DNA of 64,000 bases, from contig CM053802.1 of NCBI GenBank assembly GCA_028671895.1, positions 39,098,201 through 39,162,200 of the forward strand, read 5' to 3'. The position numbers and the translations under genes were made by a program. Shown here one piece after another: positions 22,341 through 34,650 of this stretch; within the stretch, counting starts at the first letter, position 1, and every line of letters begins with the position of its first letter. This DNA is from Oenanthe sinensis (Eukaryota; Streptophyta; Magnoliopsida; Apiales; Apiaceae). The notes beneath the pieces were generated by a model. That model worked only from the letters and a program-made list of their open reading frames with translations. It did not search any database and had not been told where the DNA came from.

Positions 22341-25300
22341 ATTAAACGAAACAACATGAGTTGATTCTTCGTTCGTTGAGGACAAACGAACTGACTGAAG
22401 AACATTCTAATGGAGTTTAGACCTGATCGTACCATTGGAGATGTATTTCTACATTGGTCTACTCAGTGGATCATTTGGTTATTGAAAGGGGATTAGTTCA
22501 TTTAGGGAAGAGTCTTCGATCAGTGGTTTTCGAATCAATATCTGAAGAATTTGGGATTTTGAAAAGGAATTCAGTTTATCGGTCAAAGAACCAAAACAAC
22601 AATTGAAGATTTGGTTAAAGGACATCAGTGGCAGAAATACACAAGGTTTGATTATCACTGACATATGATAATCAAGGGGTTATTGCTATACATACAAAGA
22701 AGAATGATCTTTTCAAGCAGAACATGAGACATTCTATGTTGGGGTCTTTAAGCAGAACAATCAGGTATCAGTTTGGGTTGAAGCAGGAACATCATTGGTT
22801 ATTGAGGTCAAATGCAAGGATACTTCCATGAGTGTCAGTAGAATGGAAATTGATTTGGATCAAATGATTATCACTCGAGATGGAATTCTAAGCATCGCTC
22901 ATGTATACTTTCTAACTAGTTTATACTTGTTTGATTCAATTATAGAGTATTAAGTGTTGAACTACATTATATTATAAGTTTGATGTAATGCATGTCTCAC
23001 CTTGATTTCTATATAAATTAGATAACTTATACTAGTTTGTTAGTGTTGCTTGTTTATCAGTATTTGACTTCATGATTAGATCTTGTGTGATTTAATGCTT
23101 GCTTTACGATAATTGATCATGTTAGCATATAGAGTCTTAGGTATTTGTAGGGGGTACATTTACCGGAAAGAGTATTTGCTGCATGCTAAGTGCCTTGATG
23201 TTTACATTGTCTATAATCTGTTTATACTCGCATGGTTGTATTAAATGCTATATCTAATCATGTGCTTGTTAAGATGAGTTTGTTTCTAATTTGGGAAAGA
23301 GTATTAAATGCTATATCTAATCATGTTCGAGGCATGTAACTACTTTTGCTTTGGTATTCAAATGGTTAAGCAAGGTTACCTATTTTTCTTGAATGATCTG
23401 AAGCACAATATTAAAGAAGACCTGGGGAATTCTTTGCGAAGGGTTTCCTAATATCAGTTCGAGGATGAACAGTATTGATCGGGGTCAAGAGAAATAGAAG
23501 CTCACTCTACTGGAAGTGAGGTTATTGCTGACATGAAATATAATGCTTATGATGAAGTCAACTATTCGTTGAAGTTTATCAGAATAGAGTTAGCTGCAAC
23601 AACAAGTGATGCTCTCACACTTGGTTTATCATCTAATACTTGGTTTATCAAGATAACGGATTCGATGGTAAAGATGAAGTTGGTGAGAAAAGACTACTTC
23701 TAATGAAATTATTTTAAGAAGGACATTAGTGAAGTATGTCAGTTGAAGGGAAGTCAAGTCAAAGGCTACCCTGTTTAGTTTTGGTGTTTGTTCATGCATT
23801 CGATAGATGAAGCATTTCAGTGATTAATCACATTCAAAGGATTAGACAGATTGCTGTAAGAACACTTTGAGGGCAGGTAATGGAATTTGTTGACGAACAA
23901 AGTTCTATGTTATGTCTGCACTGAAAGGAGTATTATAGAGTAAAGTTCAGTTTCCGGACTTCATGACCAAATGGAGGAGTTGATAGGGAAATCCAGACCT
24001 TGAGTGGAATTACAAGGATAATGGATAGAGTTAAGGTTTCCTATTCACTACGGCTGAATCAGTTGACACAGCAAGTCTAATCAGCAAATGTAAAGAGAAG
24101 ACATCAAGTAAGATTAATCATGCCTAAAGTCACATGGTGTGATGCAAGGCTATCTTATTTGGAGTTAAGAGCTTACACAGAGTCTGTGATTGATTTAAGA
24201 TGATCTAGATGGAGTGAACATCATCATCAAGCTCCCTAGCATTCGTTTGATTTTAGCTCTGAATTTCTAAAGGTTGACATCCTGTTTAGGGCTCAAGATC
24301 ATATGACACCAGATGAAGAAAAGCTGCAAGCAGCATCACAGGGGGAGCATCAGTAAGTTGGATCAACTAGTCGTGTTTGATGTTTAAAGGCTAGCAATGC
24401 TCATTGAGTAAGAGTTGAGATTCTTAGGAACACTGAGTGATCCAGATTGAGTGATTGCATATTAGAAAGGAAATTGTCAATTTAAAGATAATTCAAGATG
24501 ATCTCAATAATATTTAAAGAAGTCTACTCTACCCACTGAATATCTAAGGAAACATTAAGGACACATCTGTCATGACAAAGGGTTTTGTGTAACAACATTT
24601 CCTAGAGTCAGTTCTTGATGAATCTGGGTAGTAGAGTAGTGATTGGTCGTGCATGTATAAGAGTATTTCATTGGTTTTTCTGAGTGAATTCAATGAAGAC
24701 TGAAGATGCACTAACTAATCAAGATTGAGTAGGATTCGAATCAAGGAACTAACTCAATTGAACCAGAGGCAGATACACTTAGCACAAGGAATCAATCCAC
24801 ATGAAGACTTGGTATTGATACAGAAGCTGAAGGGTAGTTCGGAGTTTATTTTGAAGGTTCTACTCTGCTAGTGTCAGGACTACTGGTTTCTAGAGTGCTG
24901 AGTTTAGTGAAGATGCTGCCAAGACCAATATCTACAAGGAAATATTTGGGTGTTGAAGGTAATGCAGTTTCCATCTGGATGAGCGTGGTATTGTTTCGAG
25001 AAACAATGTTAACTGGTAGCTGAAAAGTTATTCATGTCCAAATGGAGTAAACGTTCGATCTCGAAAGGAGTAAACGTTCGATCTCTAGGGCAAAGAGGAG
25101 TAATTGTTCATTCAACGATCATACACTAGTAAAAGCTCTATTGACTAAGGTAGGTCACTCTAGTCTAATATTGATTTATTTAAATGTAATGTTTATAGAG
25201 AGTGTTCATGCTATTTAGATGTCTACGATCTCTATGAACTGATTAATGTTTGGCTTGTGACCACCCGGGACCCAATATTATCGCTATGAGATTACCTATG

Positions 25301-28300
25301 ATCACCCGGGACCTAGGGACCTAACAATGTAGCATTTCTTTGTATAGTCAATTTATATCTAGGACCTCGTACTTTGTGCTATCATATGTTATTCATGCTA
25401 TATGTATCAAATGTTTCAGCATAAGTATTTGTATATATTAATTAATTGTAATTTTATTTACTTCTAATTGTTTAATGCTAATATTAATGGAACCACTTAA
25501 TATGTAGTTTAAGTGATGTAATTCATGTCTTTTGCAAAATCTATTAATATTAGTTGTCATTCTTTTGATATTAGTGATGTCACTTAGAATTTCTGCACTA
25601 AGTGACAAAAAGATTATTTCAAAAACACTGATATTGAAAGTAATTTACTACATCGCGAGGGGTTGTCAAAGATCATAAATTTTAGCATTAATATTTAAAG
25701 GTATTTGATCTCTGATGCAACTAGTACCTCGAGCTTACATACATTCTGATTGTCATGAGTATTTTCAATATGCTTATGTGATAATTGTTGAGATGTAGTG
25801 TAAGAAGTTAAATGCTTTCATTCGGTCAATGTATGTTCAGTGTTTAGCGGATGCTTATGTTTTATGCTTTAGAATTACCATGATCTATATTGCAATATGT
25901 GTTTGTTTCAAGCGATAAATGGTAATTGTCTAGCATAATGTAAGTATCTTATGTGCTTGATTGTTTTGTAGTAAGATGCATTTTATTACAAAATGATTGA
26001 ATGATGTTAGTACTTTTGAATGTCTTGTCATTCATATCTTTGATAATTCATTAGTATTAACATATGTTTTTCATTCTTTAGAACTTGAATGCATAAAGAA
26101 ATTTCTTGTCTATTTCTTGTGAAAAATGTTTTATCTAAACATGCATTCATTTGCCAGAGAATGAAAAGCCACTAAAAGTTTTTTTTATAAAAAAACTCCC
26201 TTTGAAAGAGAACATTTCTTGAGGATTATCTTTCTATTTCAAAATCATATATCATCTCTCTCTCTAAATGTTTTGTAATGAAAACTGTTTTTTCTCCACG
26301 ATTTGTTTAAATAAAGTTACTTGATAACTTATAACTTAGGTTGCATGGTATCAGGCTATTTTATTTGAGTAAATTGTTTTGATCTTGAGGTATCAACCAT
26401 TGGTAAAACATTTTTCAAAACTCTTGTTAATGTCTGTTTCACATTGACCTGTAGTATTAAAACAATGGTTGTTTGCTTTGGGATTAGTGCCTTGGACTGT
26501 ATGACTAAAGCATTCATTCAATTTTTTTTAAATGATTTATGTTTTAAGTCGGAGATAATATCAGATAAGAATGAATTGCAAAAAAAATTCTGAAAACATA
26601 CAGTGAGCAAGATGAAATAGATTTGAGTTATTAATCAAAATATTTTTGTTAAAAGAGTTGAATTTCAATTGGATATTTGTCTAAGAGAAATTTAAAAGAA
26701 CACTTTTGTTAATCTGTTAAACTTTTTTTCAAAATTGTGAGTTTATGAAATTTGGCTTAATATTATTTTACCTATTCTTTATTAATTCCCACATTTTAGC
26801 TCTAGTGCATTGTTTCTTGAGGACACATTGCTCCGATGCTATATTTCTGAGAAGGAATAGAGAATAATTTTAATCATACTCTACCAAATTTTATATAGCT
26901 CTGATCAACTCTATCTATTTAGCCGTAATGGCTTGGCCTTAGTGGGTATAGAGGAAGGTCTAGAAGTTGAATAATTCATCAATTTCTAACCAAGGCCTTA
27001 GTACCAAACACTATCATTCTAATTCAAACTTTCAACCCTTGGTGATATAAGGAACTTATGTAGATTAGCGGTTGTTAAGGGAGAAACTGCATTAATTGCA
27101 GCAAAAGATGTGTCGAAAGTGCACCCACGGCTCTACCTCTCGAGAAGGAAAGAAGTATACAAATTGAGGTATCTGTAGCTCATCTTTATTCTCTCAAAAG
27201 GATGCAGAGCTGAAAAGGCAATTCAACCGTTTCTGAATGAACTCTCTCAACAGGGTGATTTCATTGAAAATTTGCTCGTCAGCCAAAGCACCTTGTAATG
27301 AGTCAAGCACACCAAAAGCATTCACGCTGATGGTAATCCTAAAGTTTTTGCTTCTAAGGGATGTTATAGGACCTAAATTTCTCTAGCCTCTCTTGGAACT
27401 AACAATTGTGAGGACACATTGCAAGAAGTGCACATTGTGAGGTATAGGTAAAACCCCTAAACTTCTTTGTTTACCATTCATGGTGAATGAAGTTGTTGAG
27501 CCACCTTCACAGACATTTGAGGAAAACTTGGATTTCTTACCATATATTAGAATCCTTGTCAACCTTCCTAGGAGGAACAGTCCTAGTTCCCTAACGGGAT
27601 TTCACATCCACAGAGCAATCTATTGATGTTGAGAGGCAATCACTAACAGTTTTCCATGACTGAAAATAGTGAGTTAATTCATCTTCACAGGTGATTGAGA
27701 GAGATGTTTGTACACGTCTACTCTCCCAGGAATTCAAATTCTGGAATACATGGAACACTCAAAACTTAAAGGCATATCACCGTCAACGATCTAGTGCATG
27801 GATTTGCATATGGGGAGTCGGTTGATGCTTAGATAGCTGCTAGTACGCATACCACATTCAATGATCCAGTGCATGGATTTGCATATGGAGAGATTGTTGA
27901 TGCTGAAAGTAGCTGAGCAACAACTCGTAGACTATGATTCAGTTGGTTTACCAATTTGATGAGTCTTTTGAGGATCAGGGTGTTGGGATTTCAGTCACTC
28001 CTGGAATGAAGGAGATTCCAATTTCAGAAGGGTTATTCCCCGATGACGAGCCACGTGTGCATGGATTTGCTCATGGTGAGTTGGGTGACGGCCTAACTGA
28101 AACCCTATCTGAGATTCCATCTCAGAACCTAGATCTTTAGTGATCGACAACATGCTATAGTCAACGATCCATAATATCTTGGTGAGACTAGCATGGATTT
28201 ACTTGCAAGTACTAATTGCTATAAATGGAATGAGTGCAAGTAAGGGAGAGAAACACTTGAGTGAATTGAGGGAGTGATACTCTTGAGTGAGAGAAATAGG

Positions 28301-29760
28301 GAGAAAAATGATTGGAACACTTACGCTTGAAAGTGTAAACACCAACAGAATGTAGTAGAAGTGAGGAAACCATAGACCAAACATTAACCTTGCTACTATG
28401 CTTGAATCCTGTTACTGAATTTTCCAGCTCTGAAATGTTGAAGAGATTCTTTTCTGGAAGACAAGCTGAAGAAGAGTCTAGCTGAAGCTTAGTGGGAATG
28501 TCCAAACTATTACCTTTGGGTCTATTAATTCATGTTGTTCTCAATCTCAAAGGGGGAGACATTAATTTTTAGGCCTAAAGAGGATTTTATGTTCAATTGG
28601 AGGAGAGTTTCTTATTCGATTGGATGTAGATGATACTTTTATTGTTTTAAAGGATATTCTCAACTAAGTGGAAGAATTTGGTGATACAAGAAACGAGATC
28701 TGTCAATCCTATCTTGTGGAGGTTACTTAGAGGATATCTAAAGACACAAGGGTGGATTGGAGCTTGCATGAACTAAGGGGGAGAATTAGATAAAATTGAA
28801 ACCTTAGTGATTCAAGGGAGAAATTACTAAGGGGGAGTTTCTTAGAAATTGGTTGGAGCCTAATCCCTAAAGGTGTTGTAGATTTAACTAATTTTTCGTC
28901 TGAAGTGGAGAAGTTACTTTTTGTCAATTGGGAAGAAGTTATTTGTTGTACTAAGGGGGGAAGTTATGGAGAATCTTAACATCTTGGTTTGTAATGCTAT
29001 ATCTTATTCTGAAAAGATATCTAAGGGATTTTGCTCTATTTGTTTGAAGATCTGTCCTTGGAACATTCTTAGGAGAGGTTCGGCAAAAGAATTCTTCCTA
29101 GCACGATCAATGAATGAAAATGAAGATTTCTTTTAAGAGTATCAACTCAGGGGGGGGTTTTGCTAAGTAGAAGTTTTCTGGGTAAAGAAGAATGTGAAGG
29201 AGATTTTCAAGGGGCATCTGAGAAGTGTCCAAGTGTGTTCTATTTCTTGTTTCAGTGATAGACTAAGTCAGTGGAGTAGTGCAGGGAAGAAAGAAAAATA
29301 TGTTTCCTGGAAATAGAACATCCTGAAGAAAAAGATGAAGTGATTTTCATTCCAAGATAGAACAACCTTAAGGGGAGAATGAGTTGACCTCTTATGGGGA
29401 ACATAGAGAGCTGTATGTTCTAGTTCGAATTGCAAGATGAACAAGAATGATTGTTCACAAGTCTTTACTAATGATTTGTTTCTTTATTGAAAGAACCCCA
29501 TCTTTGAAGAACATTGAAGTGGAGGAAGATAAAGGAAAATGAAATTCAGAAATTCATCATTCATTTTCAGCAACTCGGGAAATCTGGATTTAACTGATTA
29601 TATCTTTCCAGAACCTTTTGTATATTATTTTCTTGTCCAATACTTTAATTGTTTCTTGTATGTTAGTTGAGTTATCCTCTAGTAGTTAATTTTATTTAAT
29701 TACTTTTGGGAGAGATTGTAAAGGGAAATAGTATTTGATTGCTATTCCATATCAACCAAA
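22341..29760. other. Non-coding interior of the LARD-like element
   Basis: These 7.4 kb have no ORF above 75 codons that I can assign. The A+T content is moderate, unlike the tract before it, and purine-rich strings of the type AGGGGGAGA recur from about 28550 to 29760, suggesting repeated PPT-like blocks. A small decayed repeat with a coding look is at 27785-28140. The rest shows no family resemblance to me. Confidence 0.6.
27785..28140 (+). pseudogene. Decayed repeat reading VHGFAYGE, unknown protein
   Basis: Two tandem copies (about 27785 and 27860, same frame, 75 bp apart) read NDLVHGFAYGE and NDPVHGFAYGE. A third variant, RVHGFAHGE, lies at about 28049 in another frame, inside an ORF of 68 codons that starts at 27934 (acidic, ending SEIPSQNLDL). 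A fourth nucleotide trace is near 28160. Stops lie between the copies. This may be a remnant of a coding region in the ancestor of the element. I do not recognise the protein. Confidence 0.35.
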
Positions 29761-29771
29761 TAGGGGGAGAT
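29761..29771 (+). promoter_or_regulatory. Polypurine tract of the non-coding element
   Basis: TAGGGGGAGAT lies directly before TGAAAGGGG, which I take as the true LTR start. This places the right LTR at 29772 and shows the left LTR to be truncated. Confidence 0.7.
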
Positions 29772-31274
29772 TGAAAGGGGAGATAAGAGTGAAGGGAAGT
29801 AACTCACTGCACTTTCATGTGTACTAGAAATGCTAAATGTAATCTCTATGTAATGGTTGATGATAACTCAACAATAGAACATGACATGTAATAATATGCA
29901 GGTGCACAGAAATCTTGGATCACAGAGTTCAGTTAAGACAAAGTATCAAAGGATCATCTACAGACTTGAAGCTCACTGGAAGAAGTTCATTAACATGTTC
30001 AGGCCTCATTGGAGAATAAAAGATATTGACATCTATTCAAGGATGTAGAAGCTACAGAAGATTGTCTTAGTCTATGAAGATTTTAGTGCATTACAATCGA
30101 AGCTACAAGTAAGGTTTGCAAAGAAGAATGTGGAATCATGTTCGGAATCAAGAGCCCCTATCAAGACTAGTCACTTATGAACCAGACCGTTTCATAAAGT
30201 GTCAGTACATTGGAGGCAAGATCTCGTTGGTTAATATGGTTTTAATCATTCTAAAGTTGTTGGTTTTCTTGAGTCATGTAGAGGATCAACAAAGGTGGTA
30301 AATCAGTGTTGGAGAAATGTCAGCCTAATAGATAAGGGACAGACGGCACAACCTGATTGGATCTTACTAAAGCTTCACAGATTAGAAGGCCAAATACTTG
30401 GACGTGGTGGAGTCACGTATACGGGGCCAAGTATTTGGATAAGGAAGTCTACACAAATTAAAGAGTGTAATGGAAATATTTAATTTAATTAAATAAAGTA
30501 TTTATTTATTTATTTATTTATATATTTTATAAATAAAGACATTCTTTATTTATATTATATATATTTATTTAAATATTACTTTTATATTAAATATTTCCAA
30601 AGGCATGCTTGGCACATGACTTTGAAGATAAGATTTGACTGGACAAGAGTAAAAGGTGGAAAAACAAAAAGCAAAAGGAAATAGCAAAAAGCAACACCTT
30701 TTTCAATAATAAAAAAAGAAACCCAAGTCTTCATCTTAAGTGTGGGTGTGTGTGTGTGCATCCGGAAAAAGAATTGAAAAGGGGAGAGAGAAAAAAAAAT
30801 TATTTTTCTCTCCCCCATGGCCAAACTAGATCTTGAATATTTTGGGGCCTTGATTTCTTTATCTACACCACTCCTCTAACTTTCTATTGTAAACACTTGC
30901 TAAATCTTGTTTAGAAGATATGGTTGATTTTTGTCTCCTAGGTCTATAACTTGTATATGTTTAGAGGATCCAAGAATCATTTCTTTGTTGTGTTCTTGAG
31001 CTTATGTTCTTGAACTTGTTTGTAGCATTTACCCCACTTCAATGAATATAAAGACATATTCTTGAATCTTGTTGTGTTGTGTGTTTTGGATGTTTTTCTG
31101 TTCTTGGCCTTGGTTATTTTTAATGGAATTTTTGAGCTTGAAGAAGACAATGAACAGTAACCGGGTTTGAACCAAAATAAATTATTAATTGTCCCAAAAA
31201 TAATTAAAAGTCATAATTTTAATTTGGGAATCATATTCACCCCCCCCCCCCTCTACGATCTCCCGGACCCAACA
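29772..31274 (+). repeat. 3' LTR of the non-coding element
   Basis: It runs from TGAAAGGGGAG to GGACCCAACA. From 29838 it matches the left LTR with only scattered changes. A run of 12 C lies 30 bp before its end, as in the left LTR. Host integrase sequence resumes at 31276. Confidence 0.88.
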
Positions 31275-31275
31275 C

Positions 31276-31795
31276 CATAAGAATGAAATTGAACTTTTGG
31301 AAGACCTCTAACTAGATCCTTTTTCACTAATTCATTAATGTTTCCAAAATTCAAGTGACACAGCTTTTTGTGTCAATTCCAGCTTTCCAAGGATGATGCC
31401 TTTCCAAGTAGGCAAGTTAAGGAACCATCAGAATTAACATTCAAGCTAGCTTCAAATAAATTGTTATGTTTGTGACCAATAAGAACTACTTTCCCATTCT
31501 TCTTGCTTTTCACTTCACAATGAGTTTCATAAAATTCCACAGAATAACCTATGTCTGTCATTTGACTCACACTTAGCAGATTATGTTTGAGTCCTTCAAC
31601 CAGAGCTACATTTTCAATGATGACATTTCCAATCACAATGTTGCCATATCCCAGTATTCTTCCTATGTTGCCATCTTCATAAGATACTGTTGGGTCAGCC
31701 TTCTCCTCAAACTCTGAGAGTAGGGATTTATTTCCAATCATATATGCAGAACATCCACTATCAATCACTATGATGTTTTTTCTGTTTTCCTGCAA
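31276..31795 (-). pseudogene. Sirevirus protease and integrase N-terminal region
   Basis: On the minus strand this reads the aspartic protease active site VIDSGCSAYM (about 31770), then LLSVSQMTDIGYSVEF and, after a TGA near 31371, the GAG-pre-integrase motif HKKLCHLNFGNINELVKKD and RGLPKVQF before the insert. The integrase zinc-binding cysteines that should follow are absent on both sides of the 18392-31274 insert, so about 40 residues were lost there. The frame differs from that of the gag ORF just upstream (stop at 31810), consistent with a gag/pol frame change. Confidence 0.88.
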
Positions 31796-31809
31796 TCAGT
31801 AAATGCAAT

Positions 31810-34079
31810 TTAATTAGTAGGTTTGGGGACCCAAACTAGTTTAGGTCCTTTCTTTTGAAACTTGTTAACTTTTGCAGCAGAAGTACTTTTGTCAGAGTTT
31901 GTGTTAACATAGTTTACATGATCAGAGTTTGCGTTCACAGAGTTTTTACTGTCATAGTTTACACTCCTGTTATCAGAATTTATCACATATATTTGCTTGA
32001 CAGTATGTTTTGGAGAAATATTTATTTGAGGCAATGGTTCATAAAAATTATAATACAAACTATGATATTCTTTGCATGTATAAATGGAATGCCACAAACT
32101 ACCACAATGAAAACAGGGATTTTGTGGTCTATATCTAGTTTGTTTTCTAGCCTCAAAACTAGGTCTTTCAGGTTCCTTCTTTTTATTTTGTTTGTAGTCA
32201 ATGGCAAGATGATTTGAATTACCACAAGTAAAACAGGTTTTTCTAGGAGCATCAGGGATATTCATGTAGTTATTCTCCTTAGTAATTCCTACTTTGTCAT
32301 TCCTATTTCTTTTCACCTTTTTAGGTTTGTTTTTATTGGTAACTGCCTTTAACTTTTCTTTAAGTTGCTTATGGGAAAGTAACCCTATGTTCACCTTTTT
32401 ATTTTCTGACATACTATTATTTTTAGAGCACTCACTAGAAGTTTTCTTGTCATTACTAGCTCTAACAAATTTTACAGGTTTATTCAGTATTCCTTTTGTG
32501 TGTGATTTAGTGTGTTTATCTTTGTCAGATTCATAACCTAGGGCAGAAGTCCAATTCTTGTTAGAAAGCATTTGTTGGACTTTCTTTCTAAAGTTTGTCC
32601 AAACTCTGAAAGTTTCTTTCTCTTTAGCTATCTCAGATTTTAGATATTCAACTTGAATTTCTAATTGAGTTTGCATGTGAATAGCATTATCAAAGTCTTT
32701 CTTAATGTTTAACATGTTAGAATTTTCAGATTCAAGAATGTTATTCCTAGCAGACAGAGTTTGTATCTCAGATTTTAATTTTTCATTTTCCAAAGTCTGT
32801 GATTTAAAACTAACATGCAAAGATCTAAGAAAAGATTTTAGTTTACAGATATTATTAGTTTGAAAGTTAAAGACAGAGTCTGGTACTTTATCAGAGTTTA
32901 GAGCATCAGTGTTTGCCATGAGTGCATAATTTGTTTCCTCTTCAGAATCTGAGGAATCCATCCAATCCTTCTTTGATGTGATTAGAGCTTTTCCTGATTC
33001 CTTACTTCTGCATTCAATAGCAAAGTGGCCCATCTTGTTACACTTGTAACACTTAACTTTTGATTTGTCAACAGTCTTTGATTTCTCATCTCTATCTTCT
33101 CTTTTCTTGAACCTATCTTTCTTGTCTAACTCTCCATGCTTCTTCTGAAAGTTTGCTTGCTTCTTGTACTTTTTGTACTTCATCTTTTTGAAGCCTTTAA
33201 CAATCATAACAACCATCTCCATCATATCAGAGTCTGTGGAGTCATCAGAGTTTGCATCAGAGTTTGTTTCAAACTCTGATTCACTGCTTTATTGGACCAT
33301 TATTTCTTTCCCTTTCCTTGTTGAAGCCTTAAGGACTTTTTCTTTTGGTTCTTCAATCTTGGCTTCAACATTCAAAGCAATAGATCTTGCCTTTCTACTC
33401 TTCCTATTTCTTCTTTGCTGTAATTTTAAGTCATGAGTCTTCAAATTTCCATAGACTTTATCTAAAGACATCTTATCTAAATCAACCATGTCTCTTATCA
33501 AAGATGTTTGCAGATCTCATTCTTCTGGAAGAGCCCTTAGAAACTTGGTGTTTGATTCTTCATTATCATATACCTTATCTACTAAAGCCAAGTTGTTTAA
33601 CAGAGTTAGAAATCTGTCATAGATATCTGTGAGGGATTCATTCTATTTTGCTTCAAAGTATTCATATTCTTGAATTAACACAGATCTTCTATTTTTCTTA
33701 ATTTCCATGGTTCCTTGACATTGAACCTCAAGTTCATCCCAGATCTCTTTTGTTGTTTTGCATGTTATTACCATGTTGGACATTACAGAGTCAAGACTGT
33801 TATACAATATGTTCATTACCTTGGCATCTTTGAGGACTTCTTGTTTTTCTTCATTGGTCCATTCTTTCTTGTTCTTCAGAGTATAATGTCCAGGGACTTG
33901 TCTTCCTTCTACAATAGTTGTTGGCACCAATTTTGTTGGAAGATACTGGCCTTCATTGATTTTATCTAGATAATCAGAGTCTGTTGCTTCCAGGAACATT
34001 AACATCTTCACCCTCCATGTAGGGTACTCAGCTTTCTTCAATATTGGAATTCTTGTGCCTCATACTTGTTTCCAGACAT
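31810..34079 (-). pseudogene. Sirevirus gag, nearly full length
   Basis: The minus-strand ATG at 34077-34079 opens MSGNKYEAQEF, then a one-base frameshift, then KKAEYPTWRVKMLMFLEATD (the DUF4219/UBN2-type gag core) to about 33643. Three in-frame stops (about 33643, 33502 and 33289) interrupt the next part. The longest open piece, 31810-33225, has a basic region, zinc knuckle CYKCNKMGHFAIEC (about 33040), the acidic SSDSEEETNYALMAN, a long coiled-coil-like segment (32560-32860), a second knuckle CFTCGNSNHLAIDYKQ (about 32230, final Cys lost), and a third Cys/His cluster CFHCGSLWHSIYTC (about 32110). It ends GPKLVWVPKPTN. Long gag proteins with coiled coils are characteristic of Sireviruses. 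The protein packages element RNA; this copy is not translatable as a whole. Confidence 0.9.
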
Positions 34080-34113
34080 GATTTTATGATCTAACAATTG
34101 AATTTAACTGCCT

Positions 34114-34125
34114 GCTCTGATACCA
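34114..34125 (-). promoter_or_regulatory. Primer-binding site of the Sirevirus
   Basis: Minus strand TGGTATCAGAGC, 35 bp upstream of the gag ATG and two bases from the LTR end. It fixes the orientation of the whole minus-strand element. Confidence 0.9.
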
Positions 34126-34127
34126 AT

Positions 34128-34650
34128 TGTTTGCCCAGATGTATAATCTATTACAGAAGGGGGGTTGAATGTAATAGTACTAATTAATCAATCAAGAACA
34201 CAAGTATGTAAAAGAAACACTATTTTGTATTAATAATAATGAATGGAATACAAAACTCTCTCAAGAAATTTTTTGTTCTTAAGAGTTGCTAGATTATGAA
34301 AGATATGACTTATAAAAGATACAATTAAGTTAACCTATGTCTGTGTTTATACAGACACAGTTACAATTCAATTACAAATCAGATTAAGAAAAGAACAGCT
34401 TTAAATAAGGAAATAGACTTGCATTCGGATTCCTTCTCATTATCCTAATCAAACTCTGATTTGATTGCTTCCTTCACAAACTCTGATTTGTAAACTCTGT
34501 CGGTTGAATATTCTCTGATTGTAGTATTTTTTGTTAGAGTAAACTCTGATTGAGTATTATTTGATAGAGTAAACTCTGACTGACAGCTCCTTCATTCTCT
34601 GATGACGTCAGCATAAACTCTGATTGGTATTATCTGACAATCATCGGTAT
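34128..34650 (-). repeat. 5' LTR of the minus-strand Sirevirus
   Basis: The inner edge is set by the PBS: TGTTTGCCCAG on the plus strand, so the LTR ends in CAAACA on its own strand. The outer edge is uncertain, taken at about 34649 where ...TGACAATCA precedes A+T-rich spacer. It contains five AAACTCTGA nonamers on the plus strand (34449-34625), opposite in orientation to those in the coding region. No second LTR of this copy is seen in the window. Confidence 0.6.

Larger units (their letters stand above)
18392..31274 (+). mobile_element. Large non-coding LTR element (LARD-like), nested in Sirevirus pol
   Basis: Two near-identical LTRs (18392-19827 and 29772-31274) enclose about 9.9 kb without any recognisable gag or pol. 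A perfect initiator-Met PBS follows the first LTR, and a purine tract TAGGGGGAGAT precedes the second. The left LTR lacks its first 66 bp or so. That loss coincides with a gap in the host integrase frame, so a deletion across the left junction probably removed both. Long LTRs, an intact PBS and PPT and no coding capacity are the definition of a large retrotransposon derivative, which must borrow proteins from another element. Orientation is set by PBS and PPT. Confidence 0.85.

Noticed and set aside
18387..31280. CATAA on both sides of the non-coding element as a 5-bp target duplication
   Set aside because: It needs a one-base offset at the right end, and the left LTR is truncated by 66 bp, so the original duplication was probably deleted.
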